Below, in pieces: positions 10,022-20,219 of a DNA stretch of 64,000 bases (position 1 is the first letter of the stretch; each line of letters opens with the position of its first letter). The stretch is from an uncultured Lachnospiraceae bacterium (GTDB lineage Bacteria; Bacillota; Clostridia; Lachnospirales; Lachnospiraceae). The stretch is taken from assembly GCA_947630855.1 (NCBI GenBank), contig CANRJF010000004.1:1-64000 (forward strand), given 5' to 3'. Made by a program: the position numbers and the translations under genes. The notes under the pieces are model-generated. The model was not told the DNA's origin and did not search any database. It worked only from the letters and a program-made list of their open reading frames with translations.

Positions 10022-10831
10022 CTAATACAACGGCCTTTTGTATATGGAAGTCCCCAGATATTCCAGATTGGAAGATTCCGGTTCAATGGATTCCGTAAGC
10101 CCTGTAATCAGATAGCCCCCCGGCTCTAAAAATCCGTAAAGGCGGTTTATTAAATCCCTTTTCATCTCTTCAGTTAAGTACATCATAACATTCCGCAGAA
10201 AAATAACATGGAGCTTATTTTTAAACGGAAAAGGATTTACTAGGTTAAACTGGCGGAACATTACATTTTTACGAATCTCCTGTATTACCTCATACTGTTT
10301 GTGGTTTAATTTTGTAAAATAATCAGCCATCCAGTGTTTTGGAAGGTTCTCTAACTGTTTGGAGGAATATATACCCTTTAACGCCCGCTCCAGCACTTTC
10401 CTGGATAAATCCGTTGCCATAAGCCCCGTATCCCAGGCATCGTATTCCTCCCCCAGGAAATCCTTTATAATCATGGCTACGGTGTAAGCCTCTTCCCCGG
10501 AGGAAACTCCGGCACACCAGATTCTCATATTCTTTGTTGCGTTTTCCTTCTCCTTTATCTCCGGAAGAATCACATCCCGCAAAAAATCAAAATGCTCCGG
10601 CTCCCTGTAAAAATAGGTATGCTTTGTGGTAATTAAGTCAATAAAATTCTGCTCTTCCATACCTAAAATATCATATTCCACTGCATTCATATATTGGTCG
10701 TAGCTTTTGTACCCTTTGGAAACCATATAATTTTCCAGTCTTCTCTCTATCGATGCCTGCTTTGACCGCAAATCTATACCATAGCGTTCAGACACAAAAT
10801 CTACGATTCTTGAAAATTCACTGTCTGTCAT
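10022..10831 (-). CDS. CheR-type protein-glutamate methyltransferase
   Basis: 269 aa; IWCAGVSSGEEAYTVAMII, LHVIFLRNVMMYL, ESIEP CheR motifs. Confidence 0.92.
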   Translation of the reverse strand: MTDSEFSRIVDFVSERYGIDLRSKQASIERRLENYMVSKGYKSYDQYMNAVEYDILGMEEQNFIDLITTKHTYFYREPEHFDFLRDVILPEIKEKENATKNMRIWCAGVSSGEEAYTVAMIIKDFLGEEYDAWDTGLMATDLSRKVLERALKGIYSSKQLENLPKHWMADYFTKLNHKQYEVIQEIRKNVMFRQFNLVNPFPFKNKLHVIFLRNVMMYLTEEMKRDLINRLYGFLEPGGYLITGLTESIEPESSNLEYLGTSIYKRPLY

Positions 10832-10843
10832 GGTTGGTACCTC

Positions 10844-11917
10844 TTACACTTTCATCTGCTTTTCAATTTTAAAGAATACATCCAAAATATAGGGGTCATA
10901 TTTACTGCCCCTCTCTGATTCCATAACCCGCAGAACTTCTTCCCTTGCATAAGCCGGACGGTAACAGCGGTCTTTTAACATAGAGTCAAATGTATCTGCA
11001 ATGCGCACAATCCTTGCCGGCAGGGGAATCTCCTCACCCTTAAGCCCGTCAGGATAACCGCTGCCGTCATAATTCTCATGATGGGAACGAATCACTTCCA
11101 CCGCAATTTTCATCATCAGGTTATTCTCAAAGTTATTATATACTTCTTTGATGATTTCATAACCCATAACCGGATGAGTATTTACAATGCGCCTCTCCGC
11201 CTCCGTCAGTTCTCCTTTTTTCTTAATAATTTCCCTGGGCACGGATATTTTGCCCAGATCATGAATCGCTGCCGCAGCCCGCACTGCCTCCACAAAAGCC
11301 TCGGATATCTTATTGGAATATTTTTCCGTAAAATTAAGTGCCTCCGCAATGAGCCTTGCATTTTCCGCTACATTTTCCTGATGGTCTGCTCCTCCAAATA
11401 ATTCTTCCCCTTCCCCCAGGCGGGAAATCACCGTCAATAATCTTTTCTGTTCCTCCGCAAAAGCCTTTGCCTGTTCACTGATGATTTTATTCATCCGCTT
11501 CTTATCGGCCTCTATCCGTTTCTGCTTCGCGTAAATGCGCATATGCTTATTGATAATCAGTTCCATATCGTCATAATGGAAGGGTTTTCCGATAAAATCG
11601 ATTCCGCCGGATTCATATGCTTTCCGCCTGTCTTCTATGGTATTATTGGAAGAAATAAATATGATGGGTATCTCTTTTGTCTCGTGGAATCCCTTTAAAA
11701 CATCGCAAAGCTGATACCCGTCCACCTCCGGCATGACAATATCCAAAAGCACCATCTGGGGCATTTCCACATAGAACTGGTCCACCGCCGCCTTGGCGCT
11801 GGATGCCGTCAGGGCCTTGTAGCCCATTTTTTCCACACATCTTTTTAGAACAGTAACGTTCATATCCGTATCGTCCACAATCAGTATCTTTGGTACTTTT
11901 CCATCAACTAGTTCCAT
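10844..11917 (-). CDS. response regulator with HD-GYP output domain
   Basis: receiver domain plus HDLGK..HHENYDGSGYPDGLKGEEIPLPARI. Confidence 0.93.
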   Translation of the reverse strand: MELVDGKVPKILIVDDTDMNVTVLKRCVEKMGYKALTASSAKAAVDQFYVEMPQMVLLDIVMPEVDGYQLCDVLKGFHETKEIPIIFISSNNTIEDRRKAYESGGIDFIGKPFHYDDMELIINKHMRIYAKQKRIEADKKRMNKIISEQAKAFAEEQKRLLTVISRLGEGEELFGGADHQENVAENARLIAEALNFTEKYSNKISEAFVEAVRAAAAIHDLGKISVPREIIKKKGELTEAERRIVNTHPVMGYEIIKEVYNNFENNLMMKIAVEVIRSHHENYDGSGYPDGLKGEEIPLPARIVRIADTFDSMLKDRCYRPAYAREEVLRVMESERGSKYDPYILDVFFKIEKQMKV

Positions 11918-11972
11918 AAAGTCCGCTCCTAATCTTCCTGCACCGCCTTTGCCAGCTCATCACTGACAATTT

Positions 11973-13385
11973 TTAATCCCTGAATACTCTATCATAATTC
12001 TCCTTGCGCACAGACATCTGCATACGGAAAATCTTATTTACCAATTCCTTGGGAGCGCCTTCGCAAAGTTTTTTCAAATTGGCTGCAAACTGTTCCGCCT
12101 TCTCCCAGTTTCCCATCTCGATGCATAAGGTAAGCCTTTCCACATTTCTTCCTATCTCGGTCATATTCTCCTTGCTGCCAAACTGGTAAAGTTTCTCCAC
12201 GTCCACCGTATCCTGGGTGTTCTGAATCTGCGCCCGCAATTCATCCACCAGGGTAATTTTCTCCAATTCCTCATGTTCTTCCCCGCTGTCGTCGTCCATG
12301 TCCAAAAGAAGGGTAAAACGGAAGGTGGAGCCTTTTCCCTTTTCACTTTCCAGGTCAATAGTGCCGTGCATCAGATCAATCAACTGTTTACAAACGTAAA
12401 GCCCTAATCCTGTGCCGCCAAACTGCCTGGTAACAGAGCCGTCCACCTGGGAAAAACTCTTAAACATTTTCTCTTTCTCCGCGGGAGTAACGCCTATTCC
12501 CGTATCTATTACAAAAAATGTAAGCTCCACCTGATGGTTTTTCTGCATGGTACGATACACTTCAATTCTCACATAACCGATAGATGTAAACTTTACTGCG
12601 TTGCTTACCAGATTGTTTAAAATCTGGCCGATACGCAAATCATCCCCGATAAGGGTCTTTGGTATATCGTCCGACACATAGGACGAAAGGGTGATTCCCT
12701 TGCCGTTGGCAATGGTGATGCTGGTATCCACCACATTTTTTACACATTGGCGGATATCAAAAGGCGCTTCCGTAATTTCAAATTTACCTGCTTCAATTTT
12801 GGAGAAATCCAGCATGTTGCTGATAATCTTTTCCATATTGCAGCAGCAATTCAGCACAATATCCATGACTTTTTTATGCTCGGAATCTTCCTCCTGTTCT
12901 ATCAGGTTTAATATATGGCCTTTTATTCCGTTTACCGGCGTCCTAAGCTCATGGGTAACGTTGGCAACAAATTCGTTCCTGGATTTGATACTGGCTTTAA
13001 TCTGGGACTCCGCCTTTACAAGCTGCACAATGGCATCTTCCGTCTTCTGAAGGTTATAAATGGCAGCCACATTGACACTCACATCCTCCTTCACCAAAAC
13101 CCTGGCACATCTTAACAGGGCAGAAAAGCATGTCCCGTTGGAGCGGTAGACTACCGTATGTACTTCCCGTCCGTTTATCTTTTCCACACGGGATTCTATG
13201 TCCATATCCTGGGGAAACATAGGCTTACAAATCTGACGGATATTGGTATTCTGCTGCTGATACCCCAGTTCTTCTTCCCCGTTTTGACTAATGTAAAGCA
13301 AAGACCCCTGGTTATCAAATACAACTGTCATACCATACTGATTCTTTAAAAGATTCTGAATTGTACCTGCATTCATAATAATCAC
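11973..13385 (-). CDS. sensor histidine kinase, paralogue of the 8552-9988 kinase; C-terminus probably frameshifted
   Basis: NEFVANVTHELRTPVNGIKGH, NLVSNAVKFTSIGY, GGTGLGLYV; continuation in another frame to about 11929. Confidence 0.9.
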   Translation of the reverse strand: MIIMNAGTIQNLLKNQYGMTVVFDNQGSLLYISQNGEEELGYQQQNTNIRQICKPMFPQDMDIESRVEKINGREVHTVVYRSNGTCFSALLRCARVLVKEDVSVNVAAIYNLQKTEDAIVQLVKAESQIKASIKSRNEFVANVTHELRTPVNGIKGHILNLIEQEEDSEHKKVMDIVLNCCCNMEKIISNMLDFSKIEAGKFEITEAPFDIRQCVKNVVDTSITIANGKGITLSSYVSDDIPKTLIGDDLRIGQILNNLVSNAVKFTSIGYVRIEVYRTMQKNHQVELTFFVIDTGIGVTPAEKEKMFKSFSQVDGSVTRQFGGTGLGLYVCKQLIDLMHGTIDLESEKGKGSTFRFTLLLDMDDDSGEEHEELEKITLVDELRAQIQNTQDTVDVEKLYQFGSKENMTEIGRNVERLTLCIEMGNWEKAEQFAANLKKLCEGAPKELVNKIFRMQMSVRKENYDRVFRD

Positions 13386-13465
13386 AATCCCTTTCCTGAT
13401 AAACTCCCAACTTGTCTATATTTTACTCTGAATGACATTCATTTGTCAATGGATAGCAGGGCAAA

Positions 13466-15875
13466 TCAGGATTTCCACACTGTCTCCACCAAACGGCAGA
13501 CACACTTTTTCAAATCGTTTACAGAAAGCGTCCCCTCATTTAATTCCCGGCGTAAATTTTCCAAATCTAAAGGCACTCCCGGCATTACAATATCATTTCC
13601 CGCCCGCATACAGCCGGAGGCGGTACAGTCCGGCCCGTTTATGGTTGTATACCAGTCCGTCATAATCAGGCCTTTAAAATCCCATTCATTTCTGGCAAGT
13701 TTCGTGCAAAGGTCAAAATTATTGGCGGCATGAACGCCGTTGATTAAGTTGTAACTGGTCATCATGGACATGGGCTGTGATTTTATCACCGCAATTTCAA
13801 ACCCTTTTAAATAAATTTCCCGCAAAACGCGCTCAGAAATCACGGTATTGGAGTGGATTCTGTTATCCTCCTGGTTGTTGCAGGCAAAATGTTTAATGGT
13901 AGTGCCGCATCCCTTAAGGCCCTGAACGCCCTGTGTAATAGCCGCCGCCATTTCCCCGGACAACACAGGGTCTTCCCCGAAATACTCAAAATTCCTGCAT
14001 TTCCTCTGCCACGGCCTCCCCCACTTCTTTTAATATCTCCGTATCCCAGGTCTGGGCCAACAGCGTCCCCACAGGAAAAGCCGTAGCGTACTGATAATAT
14101 TTTTCCCCCTCCGGCTCCTTGTAATCCCTGCACAAAAATCCTCTCTCAATGCTTTTCTCAAAGGGTTCCGGCACAATCTTTCCGTCTTTTACAAAATACG
14201 TCTGCTGCAGCCTGAGCCCCGCAGGGCCGTCTGCAAGCACAATATAGGAAAGTCCCTTTTCTTTTGCACACCCGCAGGTCTGGGCAGCGGAGCCGGGCAC
14301 CGAAAATCCTGCCGCTCCAAGATTGCCGCTGTCGGCATCTCCCACAACTTCCCCTGCCGCAAGGCGGATTAACTGTTCCTGGGTAAGGGTATTCACAAAC
14401 TCCTTTGCTTTTTCGGAAATTTTCTCTGATTCCGTCCCGTAAACCATATTCCGGCAGACCATGTCTTTTGCCCCAAGGAAAATGTCCGGTTTGTGCTCTG
14501 CATCTTTCATCCACTGCCCGCGGCGCGCTTCCATAAGTTCCACGGGAGCGTTTAATTCTGTCAGTTCCTGCTTCAGGGGACAGATATTCTGGGTTTTTAC
14601 CATAACAAAATCATCCTGCATTTTAACGGAAGCGGCAAAAGAAGAAGACTCTAAACTGCTTCCCACAAAAATGCCGTAAATCCCCTGCTCTAACACCCAG
14701 CCCGGCACGCTTTCATCATAGGAAGACATGGCATACACAGGAAAACGTATTTCAAACTGCTGCCGTTCCCCCGCCTCCAGGCTTTTTGTCTTGGCAAATC
14801 CCACCAGTCTGCGGTACTCTTTTTTCATCTTTCCCTGAGGGCAGGAAACATACACCTGAACCACTTCCCTGCCGCCCCGGTTTCCAGTGTTTGTAACGGC
14901 TATATCCAAACCGATTTCGGCATGATCCGTACCCAAATCGTAATGTTTCATGCCGATGGTCTCTATTTTAAATTCCGTATATGACAAACCAAATCCAAAA
15001 CCAAAGCGTACCGGGACTTCAAAACTGTCAAAATACCGGTATCCTACGAAAATACCTTCCTCGTATTTCTCCACGCTCACATTTTTGTTGTTGTGGGAAA
15101 ATGTAGCGGAATTAGGATAATCCCCGTAATGGAGAGCCCATGTGCCCGTTAATTTCCCGCTGGGGCTTACCTTGCCGGAAATCACATCCGCCAGGGCGTT
15201 TCCCCCCTCGCAGCCGGGCTGGGAAACCTGTATGAGCCCCCGGATATTTTTATATTCATCCAGGAAAGATAAATCCACCACGCCTCCCGTATTCAAAAGC
15301 AGCACCACATTTTCGTACAGGCTGCAGATTTCACTAAGGAGTCTTGCCTCCTCTTCCGTTAAATAATAATCCCCTTTTTTATCATAGCGGTCACAGCCTT
15401 CCCCTGCCACCCGGCTTAACACATAAATTGCGGTATCCCCGTCTGTTTTCTTTGGCATTTCCCCGGCAGGATACAAAAACGGAATGGAAACATAAGCATC
15501 AAACAGAGATGCCTCCTCTTCCGTCTTTTTCCAAATGGCCTGCTTCCACTCTTTCCGCCTTCTGTCAAATTCCTCCTCATATGCCATAAGCCAGTCTTCT
15601 GTTGTAATGGTATAACCTGCCTCTTTTAACCCCTGGTATATGCTGACGCTGTACCGTTCATTTACATCCCCGGAACCTGTGCCTCCCTTAATGGTTTTCC
15701 CCGCTCCTGCCCCGTAAAGGGCAATTTTTTTCTCCAAAGGTATGGGCAGTATTCCTCCCTCATTTTTTAAAAGGACAATTCCTTCCGCCGCTGCCCTTCT
15801 TGCCGTTTTTCTGTGAAGAATTTCATATTCTCTTTCCTCGCTGCTTTTTGTTCCTGTAAATGTATTTGTCTCCAT
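13466..15875 (-). pseudogene. glycoside hydrolase family 3 (beta-glucosidase-like, C-domain first) broken by internal deletion/frameshift
   Basis: ORF 13986-15875 (...EVGEAVAEEMQEF*) and ORF 13466-13966 (preceded in frame by EYFGEDP, then VLSGEMAAAITQGVQG...) are two parts of one GH3 protein. Confidence 0.85.
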
Positions 15876-15896
15876 AAGACGCCTCCTATTCCACTT

Positions 15897-16508
15897 TTAC
15901 ATTTCATCCATTTCCCGCATTTTCTTCCTGGCAGCCTCTTCCAGAAGCTCCACACATTCCTCCACGGAAAAAACGCCCCTGTTTATCATTAAATCCTTGG
16001 ATTCCTTTCTGTCCCACTTGCCGTCAGAATAGTAATTGTAATAATCCCTTCTTGCAGCATCCATTTTTTTCACAAGACGCCTTGCAGACTTTTCGTCAAT
16101 GTTATGCTTATTTTTAATGATATTCACCCTGTCCTCTAAGGGAGCATAAATAAACACTTTCAGGCAGTTTTCCTTATCTTTTAAAATATAATCTCCCAGG
16201 CGTCCCACAATAATACAGTTGCCGGTTTCTCCCAGATTGTGAATAATTTCCGACTGAAGCTTAAACAATTCGTCACTTTTAGAAAAAGTAAGCCTTCCCA
16301 GCACATGGTAAGGCCCTAAAAATTTTTCAATTAGATTTTCGTCCGCAGGCGCCAGTTCTCCCACTTCAATTCCCCGCTGCTCTGCCGCAAGGGCAAGCAT
16401 ATCCTTATCGTACAGGGAAAAACCCAGACGTTCCGACAACTGTTTTCCGATTTCATGTCCCTCTGCCCCAAACTCCCTGGCAATGGTAATCACAAGTTTT
16501 CTGCCCAT
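15897..16508 (-). CDS. cytidylate kinase-like family protein
   Basis: 203 aa; LVITIAREFGAEGHEIGKQLSERLGFSLYDKDML. Confidence 0.85.
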   Translation of the reverse strand: MGRKLVITIAREFGAEGHEIGKQLSERLGFSLYDKDMLALAAEQRGIEVGELAPADENLIEKFLGPYHVLGRLTFSKSDELFKLQSEIIHNLGETGNCIIVGRLGDYILKDKENCLKVFIYAPLEDRVNIIKNKHNIDEKSARRLVKKMDAARRDYYNYYSDGKWDRKESKDLMINRGVFSVEECVELLEEAARKKMREMDEM

Positions 16509-16541
16509 ATCTTATCTCCTTTTCCATATTATGTGAAGTTT

Positions 16542-17252
16542 TTACATACAGGCTTCCACAAAAACCTGAAACAGCCGTTTAGAAGCCGCATCTTTCTTGT
16601 ACATAAATTCAGGATGCCACTGCACGCCCACAATAAACTTAGCCTCCGGCATAAAAACCGCTTCAATAAGCCCGTCTTCGGAAATCGCCATGGGAAGCAG
16701 TTCCTGTGCCAGGCGGTCCACCGCCTGATGATGGTAACTGTTCACCTTCAGGCGGCTGCATTTTAACCATTTTTCCAAAGGCGTACCGGATAAAATATCC
16801 ACCGCATGGCAGTACCTGTCATAAGGAGGCTCCATATGATGTTCCACCTTACAGTTATATTCCTCCTCCAAATCCTGATACAGCGTACCGCCGTAATAAA
16901 CATTCATAAACTGAATCCCCCGGCAGATACCGAAAACCGGTTTATCCCTTTTAACTGCCAGTTCAAAAACCTTTTTTTCCAAATCGTCCCGCATAGAACA
17001 GACCGGCCCGCAAAAATGGCTTTTCTCCTTCCCGTAAAGGTCAGGATTTATGTCCTGCCCTCCGGTAAAAAGGAATCCGTCACATATTTCAACCAGCCGG
17101 GACAGAGAAGCTTTATCGGAGGTAAAAGGGAGAATCATCGGAATCCCTCCTGCCTTTTGTATGCCCTCCATGTACCCCGGTACCATCCAGATACTGTCTC
17201 TTTTTTCATCCCAAAGGGGAATTACGCCAATGGTTGGTTTCATATCTATCAC
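16542..17252 (-). CDS. gamma-glutamyl-gamma-aminobutyrate hydrolase family (class I glutamine amidotransferase, C26)
   Basis: 236 aa; PVFGICRGIQFMNVYYGGTLYQDL nucleophile motif, GVQWHPEF. Confidence 0.9.
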   Translation of the reverse strand: MIDMKPTIGVIPLWDEKRDSIWMVPGYMEGIQKAGGIPMILPFTSDKASLSRLVEICDGFLFTGGQDINPDLYGKEKSHFCGPVCSMRDDLEKKVFELAVKRDKPVFGICRGIQFMNVYYGGTLYQDLEEEYNCKVEHHMEPPYDRYCHAVDILSGTPLEKWLKCSRLKVNSYHHQAVDRLAQELLPMAISEDGLIEAVFMPEAKFIVGVQWHPEFMYKKDAASKRLFQVFVEACM

Positions 17253-18008
17253 CTACAATACTTTATTTAGAAAACTGATTGTCCTTGATTCTTTCGTATG
17301 GTTAAATATTTCATCCGGCGTGCCCTGCTCCACGATATAGCCGTCATCCATAAAATAGATTCTGTCCGCTACTTCCCTGGCAAACCCCATCTCATGGGTG
17401 ACAATCACCATAGTCATGCCTTCCTCTGCCAGTTCCTTCATAACATCCAGCACTTCCCCTACCATCTCCGGGTCAAGGGCGGAGGTAGGCTCATCAAAAA
17501 GCATCACATCCGGGTTCATAGCCAGTGACCTGGCAATGGCGCAGCGCTGCTTCTGTCCCCCGGAAAGCTGGCTGGGATAGGCATCTGCCTTTTCTCTTAA
17601 TCCCACCCTCTCCAAAAGCTCCAGGGCCTTCTCTTTTGCCTCTTCTTTAGTCATTTTCTTAAGCATCACCGGGGCAAGAGTGATATTGTCTAATATGGTG
17701 AGATTGGAAAACAGGTTAAAATGCTGGAATACCATGCCGATATTTTCCCTGGCTTTATTGATATTGATTTTTTTGTCCGTCATCACCTGGCCGTCAATGC
17801 ATATTTTCCCGGCATTGGCTTCCTCCAAACGGTTTAAGCACCGCAGGAACGTGCTTTTCCCGGAGCCGGAAGGACCGATTAAACATACAACCTCCCCTTC
17901 CTTTACTTCCATGTCCATGCTCTTTAGCACTTCCAATTCTCCGAAACATTTATTAAGCCCCTCTACTTTAATCTTTACTTCCTGAGATTTCCTGGATTTA
18001 TCTGCCAT
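17253..18008 (-). CDS. polar amino-acid ABC transporter ATP-binding protein
   Basis: Walker [18 protein letters not shown] signature, [12 protein letters not shown]. Confidence 0.95.
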   Translation of the reverse strand: MADKSRKSQEVKIKVEGLNKCFGELEVLKSMDMEVKEGEVVCLIGPSGSGKSTFLRCLNRLEEANAGKICIDGQVMTDKKININKARENIGMVFQHFNLFSNLTILDNITLAPVMLKKMTKEEAKEKALELLERVGLREKADAYPSQLSGGQKQRCAIARSLAMNPDVMLFDEPTSALDPEMVGEVLDVMKELAEEGMTMVIVTHEMGFAREVADRIYFMDDGYIVEQGTPDEIFNHTKESRTISFLNKVL

Positions 18009-18681
18009 GGGACACCTTCCTCTCTACAATTTTTGCAACTCTGGAAAGAATGGTACACACAATCAAATAATACAAAGCCACCACAATCCAGATTGCCATA
18101 ACTTTGGTGGAGGCATTTGCCGCCACAATCTTTCCGTTCTGTGTCAGTTCCCTGACACCGATAATTGAAATCAGAGAAGTGTCTTTTAAGGAAATAATAA
18201 ACTGATTGATAATAGCGGGAAGCATGGTAAAAAATGCCTGGGGCAGCACGATTTTCCGCATAGCCATACCGTAGGAAAGCCCTAAACTCCTGGCCGCTTC
18301 CATCTGCCCTTTATCCACCGCCTCGATTCCTCCCCGGATAATCTCAGCCATATATGCCCCTGCATTAATGCTTAACGCCACCACGCCTGCGGTAAAAGGC
18401 CCGCCAATGGCTTTCCACTGAAATCCTGTGGGACGCAGAACCTGGGCCAGGCCAAAATAAATGATAAATGTCTGTACCAAAAGAGGCGTGCCTCTGATAA
18501 ATCCAATGTATATACCGGAAATCAATTTCAGGACTTTATTCTTTGATACGGTAAACAGTCCGAAAATAACACCGATAATGCTTGCAAAAATAAGAGAGAG
18601 CAAAGCCATCTCCACCGTCAACAGCAAAGCCTGTGCAAAGGTATCTGCGCTTGATATCAAAACATCAAAAAATGTTGCCAT
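17998..18681 (-). CDS. polar amino-acid ABC transporter permease
   Basis: 227 aa; [39 protein letters not shown] motifs. Confidence 0.95.
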   Translation of the reverse strand: MATFFDVLISSADTFAQALLLTVEMALLSLIFASIIGVIFGLFTVSKNKVLKLISGIYIGFIRGTPLLVQTFIIYFGLAQVLRPTGFQWKAIGGPFTAGVVALSINAGAYMAEIIRGGIEAVDKGQMEAARSLGLSYGMAMRKIVLPQAFFTMLPAIINQFIISLKDTSLISIIGVRELTQNGKIVAANASTKVMAIWIVVALYYLIVCTILSRVAKIVERKVSHGR

Positions 18682-18703
18682 AAATTATCCCCTTCTATCA
18701 TCC

Positions 18704-19462
18704 CTACTTGGAAATATACTTATCCAGAAGTTCCTGATATTCCCCGTTTTCCTTCATCTCCGTAAGACCTTCATCAAACATCTTTAAAAGATCTGCATTT
18801 TCTCCTTTTAAAACTGCAAATCCGTAAGAAGAACCCCGCTCCATCTCCGTGGGAAGTTTTAATTCCAGTCCACGGGAAATCTCATAACCCATAACAGGGT
18901 AGTCATCAAAACATGCCGCACATGTGCCTGCCAATACGGACTGATACATACTTGCGGAATCCTCAAACTGGGTAACCGTAAAACCATATTCGTCCGCAAT
19001 GGACTCTGCAAAGGTACATCCTTCCGCACCGATTTTCGCAGCTACTTCTTTTCCTGCCAAATCTTCGTAACTTGCAATGTCACTGTCTGCGGCCACACCC
19101 ATTCCCACGCCGGAATCATAGTATGACTGGGAAAAATCATATTTTTCCTTTCTCTCATCGGTAATGGACATTCCTGCAATCATGCCGTCCGCCTCCCCGG
19201 ACTCTAAAGCCGTCATGGCTGCCTGGAATCCTATGTACTGCCATTCTACCTCAAATCCCTTTTTCTCTGCAATGGCATTTACCAGTTCGATATCGATACC
19301 TACCATATTGCCGTCATCTCCCTCAAACTCAAAGGGGGCAAAGGTGGTGTCTGTGGCGATGGTATACTTCTTTCCTGCCCCGTCACTGCCTTTTGAGCCG
19401 CAGGCCGCAAAGGATAACACCATCACTCCTGTTAATAATACGCTTAAAATTCTTTTTTTCAT
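18704..19462 (-). CDS. amino-acid ABC transporter substrate-binding lipoprotein
   Basis: lipobox MVLSFAACGS; SBP_bac_3 motifs (TIATDTTFAPFEFEGDDG); probable start MKKRILS. Confidence 0.95.
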   Translation of the reverse strand: MKKRILSVLLTGVMVLSFAACGSKGSDGAGKKYTIATDTTFAPFEFEGDDGNMVGIDIELVNAIAEKKGFEVEWQYIGFQAAMTALESGEADGMIAGMSITDERKEKYDFSQSYYDSGVGMGVAADSDIASYEDLAGKEVAAKIGAEGCTFAESIADEYGFTVTQFEDSASMYQSVLAGTCAACFDDYPVMGYEISRGLELKLPTEMERGSSYGFAVLKGENADLLKMFDEGLTEMKENGEYQELLDKYISK

Positions 19463-19522
19463 AAATACAATCCTCCTCATAATAAATTTAGTAAAAGCAA
19501 CGCCAACGCAGTTTCCATATGG

Positions 19523-19557
19523 AAAAAAGGCGATACAGCTTCTACTGTATCGCCTTT
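19523..19557 (-). terminator. leader terminator/attenuator upstream of the amino-acid ABC transporter
   Basis: 13-bp perfect stem AAAGGCGATACAG/CTGTATCGCCTTT followed by T-run on minus strand, between promoter and start codon. Confidence 0.7.
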
Positions 19558-19587
19558 GATACGTTCACGTATACCCTTAATAGATTT

Positions 19588-19616
19588 AGTTTACATGTAA
19601 AAGGAAAATATGTCAA
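19588..19616 (-). promoter_or_regulatory. putative promoter of the amino-acid ABC transporter (TTGACA-N17-TAAACT)
   Basis: consensus -35, 17-nt spacer, 4/6 -10. Confidence 0.6.
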
Positions 19617-19625
19617 CTGTTTTTT

Positions 19626-20218
19626 CGATTTGACTTTCCCCATTTTTTATCGGCAAAAACCGCTTTTCCCTAATTTACTGGTGTCTGCCTTATCTGCTGT
19701 GATGTTTTTTTACATTTGCAAAAGTATCTGCATGGATAAAAATCCTCTTGGTATGTTCCGCAGCCTTACGCTTTTGGAAAGGACTAAGTTCTGCATCTGT
19801 GAAGCTTTTATTATGCGCCTTTTCGCAAACTTGCACCAGAAAGCCTAAGATAACTGCTTTTTGCAGGTGCTTGGACGCCGCCGGTGTTTATGAGGGCGTT
19901 TCTTATACTACAAGTCAATATTATTTTGTACGCCCTCATTATGCACCGCTGCGTGCGTCCAGCAGCGGGAGCGTGCCTGACAAAAGCAGTTATCATTAGG
20001 CTTCTGGCGCTTCAAACAATGCAAAAAGGCGCACCAGCATCACAGATGCAGAACATAAGTCCTTCCTCAAAAGCTAACTGCCGGAACATACCAATGAGGA
20101 TTTTCACCATGCGCTTTTCTGCAAATGTAAAAAAACATTCTACGGACAATGGCGGAAAACACAAATTGAGAAAAGCGGCTTTTGCCAATAAAGAAATGGG
20201 GAAACTCAAATTTTTTGG
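19626..20218. repeat. ~590-bp imperfect inverted repeat (arms 19626-19898 and 19931-20218, 32-nt centre)
   Basis: Left arm aligns with reverse complement of right arm, e.g. tttttttacatttgca, ttggtatgttccg, gttctgcatctgtga, agcctaa(t)gataactgctttt, atgagggcg. Confidence 0.88.
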
Positions 20219-20219
20219 C

